NCBI GenBank assembly: GCA_016946835.1
Contig: JACVTC010000006.1
Span: forward strand, 1,395,001 to 1,427,500
Length of the DNA stretch: 32,500 bases
Origin: Neocallimastix lanati (nom. inval.)
Lineage: Eukaryota; Neocallimastigomycota; Neocallimastigomycetes; Neocallimastigales; Neocallimastigaceae
Reading direction: 5' to 3'
Shown: piece after piece, positions 1-10,586 of the stretch
How the letters are laid out: each line of letters opens with the position of its first letter
Position numbering within the stretch: position 1 is the stretch's first letter
Notes under the pieces: model-generated
Seen by the model: only the letters and a program-made list of their open reading frames with translations
Told to the model about the DNA's origin: nothing
The model's database searches: none
Translations under genes and position numbers: made by a program

Positions 1-2914
1 AAGATACTTTTGTTCTTGAATAAGATGAAATATTCTTTGAGAGTGCTGAAGATGTTGGTGGTAACATTTCATTTTTATAAATCATTTTTTTAGAATAAAG
101 TGAACTTGTCTTTGGATTTGAATGATGATGACTAGAGGATTCCTTATTCTTTGATTTATTATTTTGATTTGAATTATCTTTCAATTTTAATTTTTGTAAA
201 CTAGAATTTCCTTTTAATTTACGTTTTATTTGCTTTGGAGCTTTAGATGCAGATTTTGTAAGCGTATGAGAAATTGATTTAACCGAAAGTTTATTATTTG
301 ATTTTTTTGAACTCTTATGTTTTCCATTTTTATTCCTATTATTATTAGAGGAGACTACGTTAACTGGTGGTAATCCAGCATTCTTATCAATTGTTTCCTT
401 TGAATTTTCATTATCTTTACAATTACTATTACTGTTATTGCTACTGTTACCACTACTATTATCATTATTATTATTGCCATTACTGGTATTATTATTATTA
501 TTATTATTATTGCCATTACTGGTATTATTATTATTATTGATATTGATAATAATATCATTTACTTTTTCATCTGGAGAATTTGTTAAGATGGAGGATGATT
601 TATCTAATCCTGCAGGTCTACTTTTACCTAAAATTGAATCCCATAAAGAAACAGGTCTCTGATTATGCTTAGTTTGACCATGTGAACTTGAACTGAGACT
701 ACGATTACGTTTTAAATTATCATAACTAGTTTTATTTAATTGATAACCATCCATGGATAAATACTTTCTATTATTACTACGAACCGAGGATACGGAGGTA
801 GAACGAAGAACTGAATCACCATTGAGTAATTTCTTTTCAATTTCATCAGAATTATCTAAATTAATATTTTCTTTTTTACAAATTTTATCATACCATTGAA
901 TATACGCCTTCTGTGTTTCCTTCTGTTGATACATTGTTCTTATGGCAAATGGAGAAGCTGAAACAGCGGTTAATGTAGAATTAATAGAAGAGGCATATGA
1001 ATAATGACGAAGATTCATTTCACTTTTATTCATTTTTTCATAGTCATCATAAAATCTTCTTTGATATGGGAATGAATTTGGTAAAGAATTATCCTGAGAT
1101 TTTAATTTTATTTCAGAATCATAACCAAAATCTTTTATATGTATATATGTATATATTATTTATTATTAAATAATATATTTTATTAATATAAATTATAAAT
1201 TAAATTATATTTAAAATATTAATAATAAATAATATATATTTATAATTTTAAAATATGAACAATCAAGTTTAAATATATAAAAATTAAAATATATATATAT
1301 ATATAATAATGATTAATATAAAAAAGATAATAATGATTAATATAAATAAGATAATGATAATGATTAATGATTAATATATAAAAAAAAAAAAAAAAAGATA
1401 ATAATGATGATGATTAATATTAAAATTAATGAATTATATATATATAAAGAAAAAAAAAAATTTTTTTTTTTAAAATCTATAAACTTACTATTATTACGAT
1501 GACGCCTATCGGTAATTGATGAAGAAGATAATGTTTCACTATCAGAATCTAATGAATCCATTTCTTCTGTTTCCTCTTCCCCTTCTTTTTTATCTGATAA
1601 AGAATTCTTATCCTTCTCACCTTCATTTTCATTTCCTGAAAAGACATAAATAATTTCTTCATTTCCTTTTAAAGACTTTTGACTTTTTTTCATCATTCTT
1701 CTTTGTCCTTCAATATCTTCATCTTCATCTTTATTTTTAACTTCATCTTTATCTTTATCTTCATCTTCATCATCACTCTCCTTTTCTGAATCTTCTCTTT
1801 CATCATCACCTTCATTACTCTCTATTTCTAAAGTAAATTGTTCATCCGTATTTTCTTGTAATGGCTCATTCATTATAGTTTCTTTTTCATCTTCAAAAGT
1901 AAATTTATTTTTATCATCATCATCAGCATCATCATCCTCTTCTTCATCTTCATCTTCAAGAAGAGGAGAACTTACTAATTCATTAGAATCTTCCGATAAT
2001 TTATATTGACCCTCCTCCAAGGATAAATTGGAGGAATCTGAAGACATACCATTTTCAAATAAATCGCCATCAAAACGCATCATTTCCTGAATACTATTAT
2101 ATTCTTCATCACTACTTCCCTCACTACTTAATACTGTACTTTCATCCCCTCCTCCTATACGATAATTACGTACTATATTATTGACAAATGAATTTTGTGT
2201 TAAAAGGGATAAAAAGGAATTTAAATTTTTAGCAATCACCGCAATTCTCTGTTTTTCTAAACCAATCTTGACAATTGGAAGATTTCCAACACTTACGGGT
2301 CGATTTAGTATATTTGAACCAGTACTCATTAATGAGGTATGTTTAGTAGCGGTTCGACCTGTTTGGAAGCTATTCATTCCCCAGTAAGGAGAACCTTGAG
2401 AGGAATAGGTATTTTCATCATCTTCCTTTAGCCACAGTGCAAAAATATTTTCATGACTAAAATCAACAAATATAGGATAGAAATATTGTGAAAGCAAATC
2501 GTCACTATAAAGATCTAAAAATAGTTCTCTTAATGTTATCTGAACTTCATTAAATTCAGCCGATTTAGTTATAAGACATAAATTACCAGGTAATGATCTT
2601 TTATTATTGTTGTAATAATAGGATGAAGTTTCAGAATAGGATGAAGGAACTGAGTTATTAAAGGTACTTTGTATAGATTTTGTACGACTCATTGGTATCG
2701 ATATATTACTTTTATAAACAGAACCTTTAGCATTTTCACTTGTACCTAAAATGCTATTATCATTATTATTTGTAACCCCTTCTTCTGATTGTTCATTTAA
2801 ATAATACTTTATAAATTCAATAAAGAGTTGAGGAAATTTCGGAATAACATTAGATGGTAAAGTCTTAACGTAATGTGATATTACATTTTGTGTTTTCTTT
2901 GGATATTTATTCAT
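1..2914 (-). CDS. SUKH (Smi1/Knr4)-like, acidic and Asn-rich protein; two exons, 3' end beyond the left edge
   Basis: Exon 1 is 2914-1489 and exon 2 is 1131-1. Exon 1 gives 475 residues plus one base of a split codon; exon 2 stays open for about 376 more and leaves the window. Residues 1-110 are Ser/Asn-rich. Residues about 115-245 look globular: LYSDDLLSQYFYPIFVDF, then an ALWL segment, then LPIVKIGLEKQRIAVIAKNL followed by FLSLL. That last pattern (P-V-x-hydrophobic-G-x-E, then a V-A-x-N-L-x-x-F-L-x-L-L helix) resembles the C-terminal half of SUKH domains. Residues 318-460 are strongly acidic (Asp/Glu runs with Lys). Exon 2 is basic, Ser/Asn-rich and includes an Asn-repeat block. Fungal Smi1/Knr4 proteins have disordered flanks and act in cell-wall and stress signalling; applying that role here is inference. 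The start is the only ATG at the head of the frame. Gene reality is well supported; the SUKH assignment is tentative. Confidence 0.75.
425..560 (-). repeat. Coding AAT/GGC Asn-repeat minisatellite
   Basis: On the minus strand the stretch reads as Asn runs interrupted twice by Thr-Ser-Asn-Gly. The block (AAT)n ACC AGT AAT GGC is present as two near-identical copies, so the Asn tract has probably grown by slippage or unequal exchange. It lies in frame in exon 2 of the SUKH-like gene. Open frames in the other phases are by-products of the repeat. Confidence 0.8.
1132..1488 (-). other. Spliceosomal intron of the SUKH-like gene (357 nt)
   Basis: On the minus strand the intron opens with GTAAGT at 1488-1483 and ends with AAAAG at 1132. 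Joining exon 1 (one leftover base, A) to exon 2 (AT first) restores an AAT codon and keeps both frames open. The intron is almost pure A/T and carries a ~28-bp tandem repeat around 1305-1420 of the form ATAATGATTAATATAAA. Reading through it gives only a hydrophobic low-complexity tail and then a stop, which supports splicing. Confidence 0.8.
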
Positions 2915-3081
2915 CTTGTAATCAACTATTTTCTTAATATATAATGAATATTTATAGAAATTTTACCAATATAAATGTATTTATGACTTTATATTACTGA
3001 TTTTATTTAAATAATTTAAATATATAAAATTTAATTTCTATTATATATATTTGATTTATTTACAAAATTTGAAAGGATTAA

Positions 3082-3114
<33 letters not shown>

Positions 3115-4399
3115 CTTTTAAATTTGTAATTTATTCATGTACAAAATTGTTTACAAAAAAAATTAATTTACTTGTTTATATATTTTACTCGTTCATTTAT
3201 CAACATATATACTATATGAAATTTATTGATAAATTTTCAAAATTTATAATTTTTCCTTAATTTATTTATTTATTTTTATTATTATTATTGTTAATAATTT
3301 TGGATATGAAGAATTGACAAACAGATTTTACACATTAAAATTTTACCGATTAATTTTGATTAAATAATATAGTAAGTTAACCTTTACAAGCCATTTACCA
3401 TCTTTAATCTTTACTTTTGTTCTGTCCTAGGATAAATATAAACACTCTATAATGTTACAATATATATATAAATAAATTTCCTTGTAAATATATAGTTTTT
3501 TTTTATGCTTTTATTAATATATATAAAATAAAAAACAAACAAGAAAACATTTAATAATAAAAAAATAAAAAAAAATTTTTTTTGTATTTTATTAAGTTAT
3601 TCAATACATATACATTTATATATATTATTATTCAGTATATCAACACTTTATACATATATTTACTATTTTATATTTCTTTTTTTTTTTTTTTTTCCTAAAT
3701 TTTATTTTATTTTTAAATTTAAATTTTTATTTAATTTCTTATATCACATTTAATATTTAAATAATATTTATTAAATTTCTTTAAATATTTAAATCTAAAT
3801 TAAACAATTATAAATTTCTCAACCAAAAATTAATATAAATTTTTTATTTTCTTTGATTTTAAATCTATCTACTAATAAAAAAATAACTTTTAAATAGAAA
3901 TCATTTAATAATCATTCCAATTTAAAACAACATTAATATTAAAATTTTTACATTTATTAATCCTAATTCCTTCTTTTTCACTTCTTTTTATTTTACTTTT
4001 TTTTTTTTTTTTTCACTTTAAAATTTTTATATTTTCTTATTTTGGTCTTTGCATGTGTAAAAGAAAAAAAAAAAAAAAAAAAAATTTAATTTTATTTATT
4101 AATTTTAATTTTATTCTATTTAATTTTCAATATATTTTAATATATTCATATATATTAAATTATATTATAAAGTTATTATGATATATATTAACAATATATT
4201 AAATTGATTTAATATTAAAATTTTATAATATATAAAATAGAACCAATATATATTAATATATATTGGATATTAATACATTTACTATTATTACAAATATATT
4301 TCTATTACTGTATCCATAATTTATTTCATTAATATTATATTAATCGTAATATATTCCTATATATATAAAATAAAATAATATCCATAAATATTAATTTTA
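2915..4399. other. A+T-rich spacer upstream of the SUKH-like gene
   Basis: No sustained coding sequence. It contains a T29 run (3086-3114), further T and A runs near 3678-3692, 3999-4012 and 4063-4084, and many TATATA stretches. The promoter and 5' UTR of the minus-strand gene starting at 2914 should lie in the first few hundred bases, but no specific element can be singled out in this composition. One short coding-like patch at 3382-3426 is listed separately. Confidence 0.7.
3382..3426 (-). other. Possible orphan exon or coding remnant (15 codons)
   Basis: On the minus strand a 45-nt stretch of mixed composition reads DRTKVKIKDGKWLVK. It is bounded by TCCTAG before and GTTAAC after, so it has the shape of a small phase-0 exon. 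It lies about 470 bases upstream of the SUKH-like start codon. It could be an upstream exon, a relic of another gene or chance; without a second exon to join, none can be preferred. Confidence 0.2.
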
Positions 4400-4640
4400 T
4401 ATATGATTATTAAATTGTAAATATAAACATATAAATAATTATTATTAAATAGTAAATATTAAATAGTAAATACATGCATATAAATAATTATTATTAAATA
4501 GTAACTATTAAATAGTAAATACATGCATATAAATAATTATTATGAAATAGTACATACATGCATGTATATAATTATTAAATAATAAATGTAAACATATAAA
4601 TAATTATTAAATAGCAAATATAATAAATATAAATTTATAA
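4400..4640. repeat. 49-bp tandem repeat with ATGCAT palindromes
   Basis: TTAAATAGTAAATACATGCA occurs at 4459 and again at 4508, giving a 49-bp period. Diverged copies flank these (about 4406-4455 and 4550-4640). Each core carries ACATGCAT followed by ATAAATAATTATTA. No coding potential is seen. Confidence 0.75.
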
Positions 4641-5321
4641 TTATATAGAATTATATATCTATAAATATTAATTATAAATAATTATTAAATATTTAAACAT
4701 AAATAATTATTAAATATTAAATATATAACTATTAATTATCATTAATTATTTAAACATAAATAATTATTAATAACTATTAAATATATAAATAAATGAACAT
4801 ACTTAATAATCATTAAATTGAATAATATAAATTAATAAATATGAATATTAACATATATTAAATTAGATTTGTGATATGTGACTAAGTCATATAATCTCTA
4901 AAATCAACCATAAAATTTAATATCAAAAGAAAGAAAAAAAGGAAATCCTATCATTCAATTTGTTATAAATTAAAATTTTAAAAAAAAAAAAAAAATAAAG
5001 TTTATGTGTAGATAGATTGGATTTATTTGGAAATATCAAAAAATAGAATAAAAAAAAATGATTTGTCAAGTAATATATAATAATATACAAATCATAATAT
5101 ATTTGGATATATTCAATGACTACTAAAATTAAATCATTCAATAGTAATAGCATAAATTTATTAAAATAAGAAGAAATAACAATATTAAACAAAAAAAAAT
5201 AATAATAATAATATATATATATATATATAGAATTATGATTAATAATGAATAATCATTTTTTATATATATTGAATTAATACATAATGAATAATGTATTATA
5301 ACACATAAATAATAATGAATA

Positions 5322-5935
5322 ATAAATAATTAAATAATAAATAATAAATAATAAATAATAAATAATAAATAATAAATAATAAATAATAAATAATAAATAA
5401 TAAATAATAAATAATAAATAATAAATAATAAATAATAAATAATAAATAATATATAATAACAAGAGTATTTATTAATAAATAATAAATAATAATATATAAT
5501 AACAAGAGTATTTATTAATAAATAATAAATAATAAATAATTGAATAATAAATAATAAATAATAAATAATAAAAAATAAATAATAAATAATTGAATAATAA
5601 ATAATAAATAATAAATAATAAATAATTGAATAATAAATAATAAATAATAAATAATAAATAATGAATAATAAATAATAAATAGTTAAATAATAAATAATTG
5701 AATAATAAATAATAAATAATAAATAATAAATAATAAATAATAAATAATTATATAATAAATAATTATATAATAAATAATAAATAGATAAATAATTGAATAA
5801 TAAATAATAAATAATATAGAGTATTTATTAATAAATAATAAATAATAAAATAATTATTAATAATTAATAAATAATAAATAATAAATAATTAAAAGAATAA
5901 AAAGAGTATTTATTATTAAATATTAAATATTAAAT
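5322..5935. repeat. TAAATAA heptamer satellite with interspersed GAGTATTTATTAATAAA motif
   Basis: The core, 5335-5450, is a nearly perfect (TAAATAA)n array. It then degrades into TAAATAAT blocks broken by TTGAATAA and TTATATAA variants. The phrase AAGAGTATTTATTAATAAA appears at 5461 and 5504, and a close form at about 5818. Because seven is not a multiple of three, the opposite strand reads as a hydrophobic Leu/Phe/Ile/Tyr periodic peptide in every frame; these are not genes. Confidence 0.9.
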
Positions 5936-6169
5936 AATTGATTATATATTAAATATCATAATTGATTCTTTTATCTTCATATATATACTCTTTAGTACTC
6001 TGTATATCATAATAGCCTTTTTTTTTAAACAACAAAAAAAATACATTCCATAATTTCATTTTTATATAGTAAATTGCACATGCTCTTCATTAATAAAAGA
6101 CATACATTAATTAAATTTATTATATAATACAATACAATAATAAATATTAATATTATTCTTTTTTTTTTC

Positions 6170-6171
<2 letters not shown>

Positions 6172-6211
<40 letters not shown>

Positions 6212-6241
6212 TAATTATTTATTATTATTATTATTATTTAA

Positions 6242-6280
<39 letters not shown>

Positions 6281-6290
6281 TAATTATTTG
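6172..6290. repeat. (ATT)n microsatellite with TTTAATTATT interruptions
   Basis: Three runs of TTA/ATT trinucleotides are separated by two copies of TTTAATTATTTATT. The regular spacing of the interruptions suggests duplication of a block rather than pure slippage. Confidence 0.85.
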
Positions 6291-6490
6291 TATATTTGTA
6301 TTGTAGTTAATGAAATTACAATTATTTATATATAAACTTTAATAAAACCATTAATGTCATTTTTATATTAAACTTTAATTTCAATAGTATCAATATGGAT
6401 TCAGAAAAAAGAAAAGTAAAAAGATAAATATATATATGAATAAAATTATGGATAATATGGATATACTTTAAACTTTATAATGGACAAAAT

Positions 6491-6610
6491 TAAAATAAAA
6501 TAAAATAAATAGTAGAAATATGAATATAAAGTACAGATTGAATAAAAAAAAATAAAATAAAATAAATAGTAGAATATTAAATATAATTAAAGTACAGATT
6601 GAATAAAATA
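6491..6610. repeat. Two-copy 61-bp tandem duplication
   Basis: AAATAAATAGTAGAA followed by AGTACAGATTGAATAAA occurs twice, the second phrase at 6530 and 6591 (period 61). It lies just left of the 6679-6753 inverted repeat. No coding potential. Confidence 0.7.
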
Positions 6611-6678
6611 AAGAAAAGAATAAAAAATAAAATAAAATGAAATGAAATGAAATAGTTGTAATAATTAACATTTTTAAG

Positions 6679-6753
6679 TTTAAATATTTTTTCACCATAA
6701 ACTGAATTTTCTTTTTTAAGTAAAATTCAGTTTATGGTGAAAAAATATTTAAA
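6679..6753. repeat. Perfect 32-bp inverted repeat with 11-nt loop
   Basis: Left arm 6679-6710 and right arm 6722-6753 are exact reverse complements, with an 11-nt spacer. The middle of each arm (TTCACCATAAACTGAATTTT and its complement) is not a simple repeat, so this is not a by-product of A/T runs. It would form a long hairpin or cruciform. It may be a fold-back or MITE remnant, or a replication-generated palindrome. There is no adjacent gene for which it would act as a terminator. Confidence 0.9.
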
Positions 6754-8438
6754 GTCAAAGTTTGACATATTTTAGAAGGTTAACTTTAAATATCTTTTAA
6801 ATTATTTTATTCCTACTATATATTAAGACAGATGATAGAAATTATTTCATATATGAAAAAAAAAAAAATATAAAATAAAAAAATATACATATTTATATAT
6901 ACATATTAAAATTTATATATTTATATATATATATATCTTTCTATGTCTGTATAAAATATAGAATTTATAATAATTATATATAAATTCTTTTGATAATTAT
7001 TGTTATTTATATTATTTTAATTAACATTTATTTTATCTAATTATTATTTATAGTTTTTATTTTTCTTTTGTATATATCATTAAAGAAATAAATTCAAGTT
7101 ATTTGAATAATTAAATGACTATTTTATTATTATTATTAATTTTTATTATTATTACTTTCTTTTTATTATTATTATTTCTTTTTATTATTATTATTTTTTC
7201 TTATTTATTTTATTTTATATTCATTATTTGAAATTTAAAAAAAAACTATTAAATATATTTATTTAATATTGTTTTCCTTTTTTTTTTTTTCTCTTTTATT
7301 TTAATTAAAAAAAAATTATTAAAAAAAAAAATTATTAAAAAGTAATAATATATAATATATAATAATAATAATAATAATAATAAAATTTAGTATTTTCTAA
7401 AAAAAATAAAAAAAATTAAAAAATAAAAATTTTATTGTCTCAACAAATAATTAATTTAAAAATAAATAAATAAATAAATAAATAATAAATAAATAAATAA
7501 TAAATAATTAAATATTAAATAATAAATAATAAATAATAAATAATTGAATAATAAATATGAACTTATTAGTAAATATTAATAAATTATGCTTATGATTTTT
7601 AAATGTTTTTTTTTTTTTTTTTTTTTAAAAAATAATCATAAGCATTTATTAACTCTACTATAAAAAGTCATATAATATAAACTCTAAATATAAATTATTA
7701 AATATAAACTATTAAGTATATATAGATATAAGTCATAAATATTGAATATTTAATATTGAATATACATGACCATATAATCCTTTAATCATCTCTTTATGTT
7801 GATAGAAAGACAGAGAGAGAGAGATTTGACATAAAAAAAAAAAAACATTCCTTTTTTACTATTCTTTAAATATATATTTTAAATATTTTTTTAAATAAAT
7901 ATATAAATTTAAAATGAAATAAAAAAAAAAATGTTCCCTTTTCCATATGCACAAACCTTTAATACTCTCTCTTTTTTTTTTTTTTTTTTTTATGCATTAT
8001 TAAAAAAAAAAATTATAATATTATAAATAATAAAATTAAACTTTTTTTTTTTTTTTAATTTTCGTTTTTATTTATTTATTTATTTGGTAAAGAAAAATCT
8101 TTCTTTTTTTCTTTTTCTTTTTTTTATTATTTTTATTCATATGTATTTTAAATTTCTATATTTTATATTTTCTATATTTTCTATATTTTCTATATTTTCT
8201 ATATTTTCTATATTTTATTTTTATATTCTATTATTTAATATTTCGATATTTTATAATTTTTAATTCTATTGAATTGTTATTCATGGTTAAATTTATAAAT
8301 TTTTTTTTTCTTTTTTCTTTTTTTTTTTTTTTTTTTTTTTTAATATTAATTTTATTTTTAATCGAATATGTATGATATAAGGTTTAGAAAAAAAAAAAAA
8401 AAAAAAAAAACATAAATATCTTCTTTTTTTTTTATACC
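6754..8438. other. A+T-rich spacer with homopolymers and small repeats
   Basis: No coding sequence recognised. It contains a 12-bp inverted repeat with a T-rich loop (7586-7597 and 7634-7645; ATGCTTATGATT arms), a 9-bp CTATATTTT minisatellite (8156-8216), AAAT and AAT microsatellites near 7450-7540, and long T or A runs at about 7974-7991, 8321-8341 and 8388-8410. The end of this stretch is the target of the LINE insertion. Confidence 0.7.
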
Positions 8439-8447
8439 TCTTTAAAA

Positions 8448-8451
<4 letters not shown>
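8439..8451. repeat. Candidate target-site duplication, LINE 3' side
   Basis: TCTTTAAAAAAAA, directly abutting the poly(A) tail; matches 10574-10586. Confidence 0.6.
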
Positions 8452-8489
<38 letters not shown>

Positions 8490-8507
8490 CTAGGAATAAA
8501 CTTTATT
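8452..8507 (-). terminator. LINE polyadenylation signal and poly(A) tail
   Basis: AATAAA at 8507-8502 on the minus strand is followed after about 15 bases by 35 consecutive A (8486-8452). This marks the reverse-transcribed mRNA 3' end. The 3' UTR between the TAG stop and the signal holds a CATGAAATTTAAATACATGAAA near-duplication. Confidence 0.8.
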
Positions 8508-8576
8508 TAATAATATTTTTTTAAAAAATACATGAAATTTAAATACATGAAATTTTTTTATATTAATATTAAAAAA

Positions 8577-10573
8577 CTACGTTATGAGCTTCGAGGACGA
8601 AAAGGCCTCTAACTCTTCCCATTCATCGAAGATAACCCCATGTGGATGAAAATTATCATTCGAATCTGTATCAGAATTTCTTCTTTGCCTTATCGTTACG
8701 ACGTCGACACTCTTGACAACGGTAGGTCTAACACTATACAAATCGATCATGGTGTAAAAATCACCAATCACAATAGGCATAACGTTAGTAAGGAATTCCG
8801 CAAGCCCCACAAAAAATGAAATCGGGAAAGAAGACTCGTTCGAAGGTGATTGAAAAATATTATTAATAAGTCGCCTTCTTTCCCCCGAGCCGATCTTTAA
8901 GATTTCAAATACTGCATTTCCGCCAAGAAGGATACACAGCACGTAAAAATTGATATTATCATCAAAATCTTCCTCTTTATCATCAGGAATGTTCAATGAT
9001 TTCTCATGAACAATTAGAGAAAAATTAATAAAAATTTCATCAACAAAGGGAATGAAATGTTGCCTAAATTCTTCAAATTTAGGACATAAAAGTATCCAGT
9101 GTGTAAAACTAGGTATGCTGTTACTCTCACCACAACAAGGGCAGTATGTTGGGCAATTTTCTGATACTAGATTACTTTTAACATACGTTTTTACATCAAA
9201 TTTGAATCCACATTTAATTCGTCCAATCCAAAAAAATCCAAGAGAAAATTGTGAATATTTAAGTGATAGACGATGAATAAATTTTTTAAAACCAAATTTA
9301 AATTTCTTGTATTTTGTAGATCTGATCGCAGGAGTGCTTGAATAATGAATATTTTCCCAGTAAAACTTCCTTATTTCTCCAGGAAGTTTATTACTGTGCT
9401 TGTGTACTGCTAAACTCCGTGCTTTTTTCGTCCATGAATAGTGAGAAAGTGTAGGTATATTTTTGACTAAATGAGAAATAATACAAGAAGAATCTTTCCA
9501 CTTTTTAAAGCATCGAATCATCGCCTTAGCACAAAAACTAGCTATAGGAGGTATAGAAAGTTCCTTAGACATATTGTAAATTGAAGTATTGGAGGTTTTA
9601 TTTTTAAACCCGAAACTCCAATACAAACCTCGATTAAAAGCAGTTTGAGCTTTTTCAGTATTCTTTTTATTTGAACCAAGTAAGGGAGCATAATAAAGAA
9701 CTGAACTAAGGACAAAAGAAACTAGTATACGAGTTTTAAAGTAGAAAGGAACATTCCTATTGGTTAAAAATCTAAAGAAAGAGTTAACTGTATAATTAAT
9801 TTTACTGTTCATCTTAGCAATAATAGGTTTTAAATCCAACGATTCATTAAAAGGTATACCAAGATATGTATATTGATTAGTGCTTGGTATATAGTTCATA
9901 CCAAGTCTAAATGTAGGATTTTCATAATGTCTTGAAGGAATAAAATTCTTTGGTTTAACAACTAGTGTAGCGCATTTATTGATTCCAAAGGTCATTTCAT
10001 TTTTAATACCCCAATCATGAGCAATATTCAAAAGGTTTTTAAGTGAAGATTTTGTAGGAGCTAATAATACAATATCATCAGCAAATAATCCACCACAACA
10101 CTTTTTCTTTTCAGTAATCACACCATATCTTTTACATTTATCAAAAATATCATTGATAAATATATTGAATAAGATAGGTGAGAGAGGACACCCTTGGCGA
10201 ACACCACGGTGTATTGGAAATTCTTTTGAAAGTTTACCATTAAAGATTGCACGAGCTTTCGAGGTAAGGTATAGATTAGTAATGAATTGAAGGCATTTAC
10301 CACGAATACCAAGATTATCTAGTTTAGTAAGTATATTGTAAATTGGAACTGAATCATAAGCTTTTTTAAGGTCAAGAAAGGCAAGAAAGGTAAATTTATC
10401 CTTAAATTTTCTTCTTTGACAAATTTCACGAATGGATACAAATAAACTAATACATTCTTCTTTATTTCTAAAACCAAACTGTTCTGGTCTAATTATTCCA
10501 TTAGAAAAAGCATAGTCCGATATTCTTTTAGTGACAATTTTTGATAGAATTTTTAAACCTACATTGATGAGTG
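8577..10573 (-). CDS. Reverse transcriptase polyprotein of LINE, N-terminally truncated
   Basis: One frame runs open from the truncated end to a TAG at 8579-8577, about 665 codons. It begins inside the RT domain with TLINVGLKILSKIV, which in intact elements follows an N-W/Y-R-P-I motif. RT landmarks in order: EQFGFR; the catalytic AFLDLKKAYDSVP (first Asp); RQGCPLSPILFNIF; and LFADDIVLLA (the Asp-Asp pair). The first internal ATG, at 10121, lies just before the FADD motif, so it is not a true start. Downstream come a thumb-like region and a C-terminal zinc finger of form C-x2-C-x10-H-x4-C (CPCCGESN, then FTHWILLCP) about 325-345 codons after that ATG. About 165 residues of unassigned tail follow. 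No endonuclease or RNase H domain is present in this copy. It encodes no functional RT because the fingers region is missing. Clade not assigned. Confidence 0.93.
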
Positions 10574-10586
10574 TCTTTAAAAAAAA
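10574..10586. repeat. Candidate target-site duplication, LINE 5' side
   Basis: TCTTTAAAAAAAA, directly abutting the truncated 5' end of the LINE; matches 8439-8451. The A run here continues three bases further. Confidence 0.6.

Larger units (their letters stand above)
8439..10586 (-). mobile_element. 5'-truncated non-LTR (LINE-type) retrotransposon with candidate target duplication
   Basis: The body is about 10573-8452 on the minus strand. It ends in a pure poly(A) tail of 35 A (T run at 8452-8486), with an AATAAA about 15 bases ahead of it (TTTATT at 8502-8507 on the given strand). TCTTTAAAAAAAA is found just outside both ends, at 8439-8451 and 10574-10586, which fits a 13-bp target-site duplication. 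The 5' end falls inside the reverse transcriptase domain, the usual result of incomplete target-primed reverse transcription. The long intact reading frame and unbroken tail suggest a fairly recent insertion. The duplicated word is A/T-rich, so its significance is moderate. Confidence 0.85.

Noticed and set aside
355-662. Open frames on both strands over the AAT/ATT block
   Set aside because: They are by-products of the trinucleotide repeat. The correct frame is the Asn-rich exon 2 of the minus-strand gene, which is open through the whole region.
5274-5505. Hydrophobic Leu/Phe/Ile/Tyr periodic reading frames
   Set aside because: They come from the TTATTTA heptamer, which lacks stops on one strand in all frames; there is no start context or conserved content.
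9052-9276. Plus-strand frame inside the LINE
   Set aside because: It is antisense to the zinc-finger part of the RT polyprotein and has no recognisable content.
10118-10312. Small minus-strand frame starting MVFVVNAFNS
   Set aside because: Out of frame with the RT motifs. The correct frame over the same bases gives AFLDLKKAYDSV and RQGCPLSPILFN.
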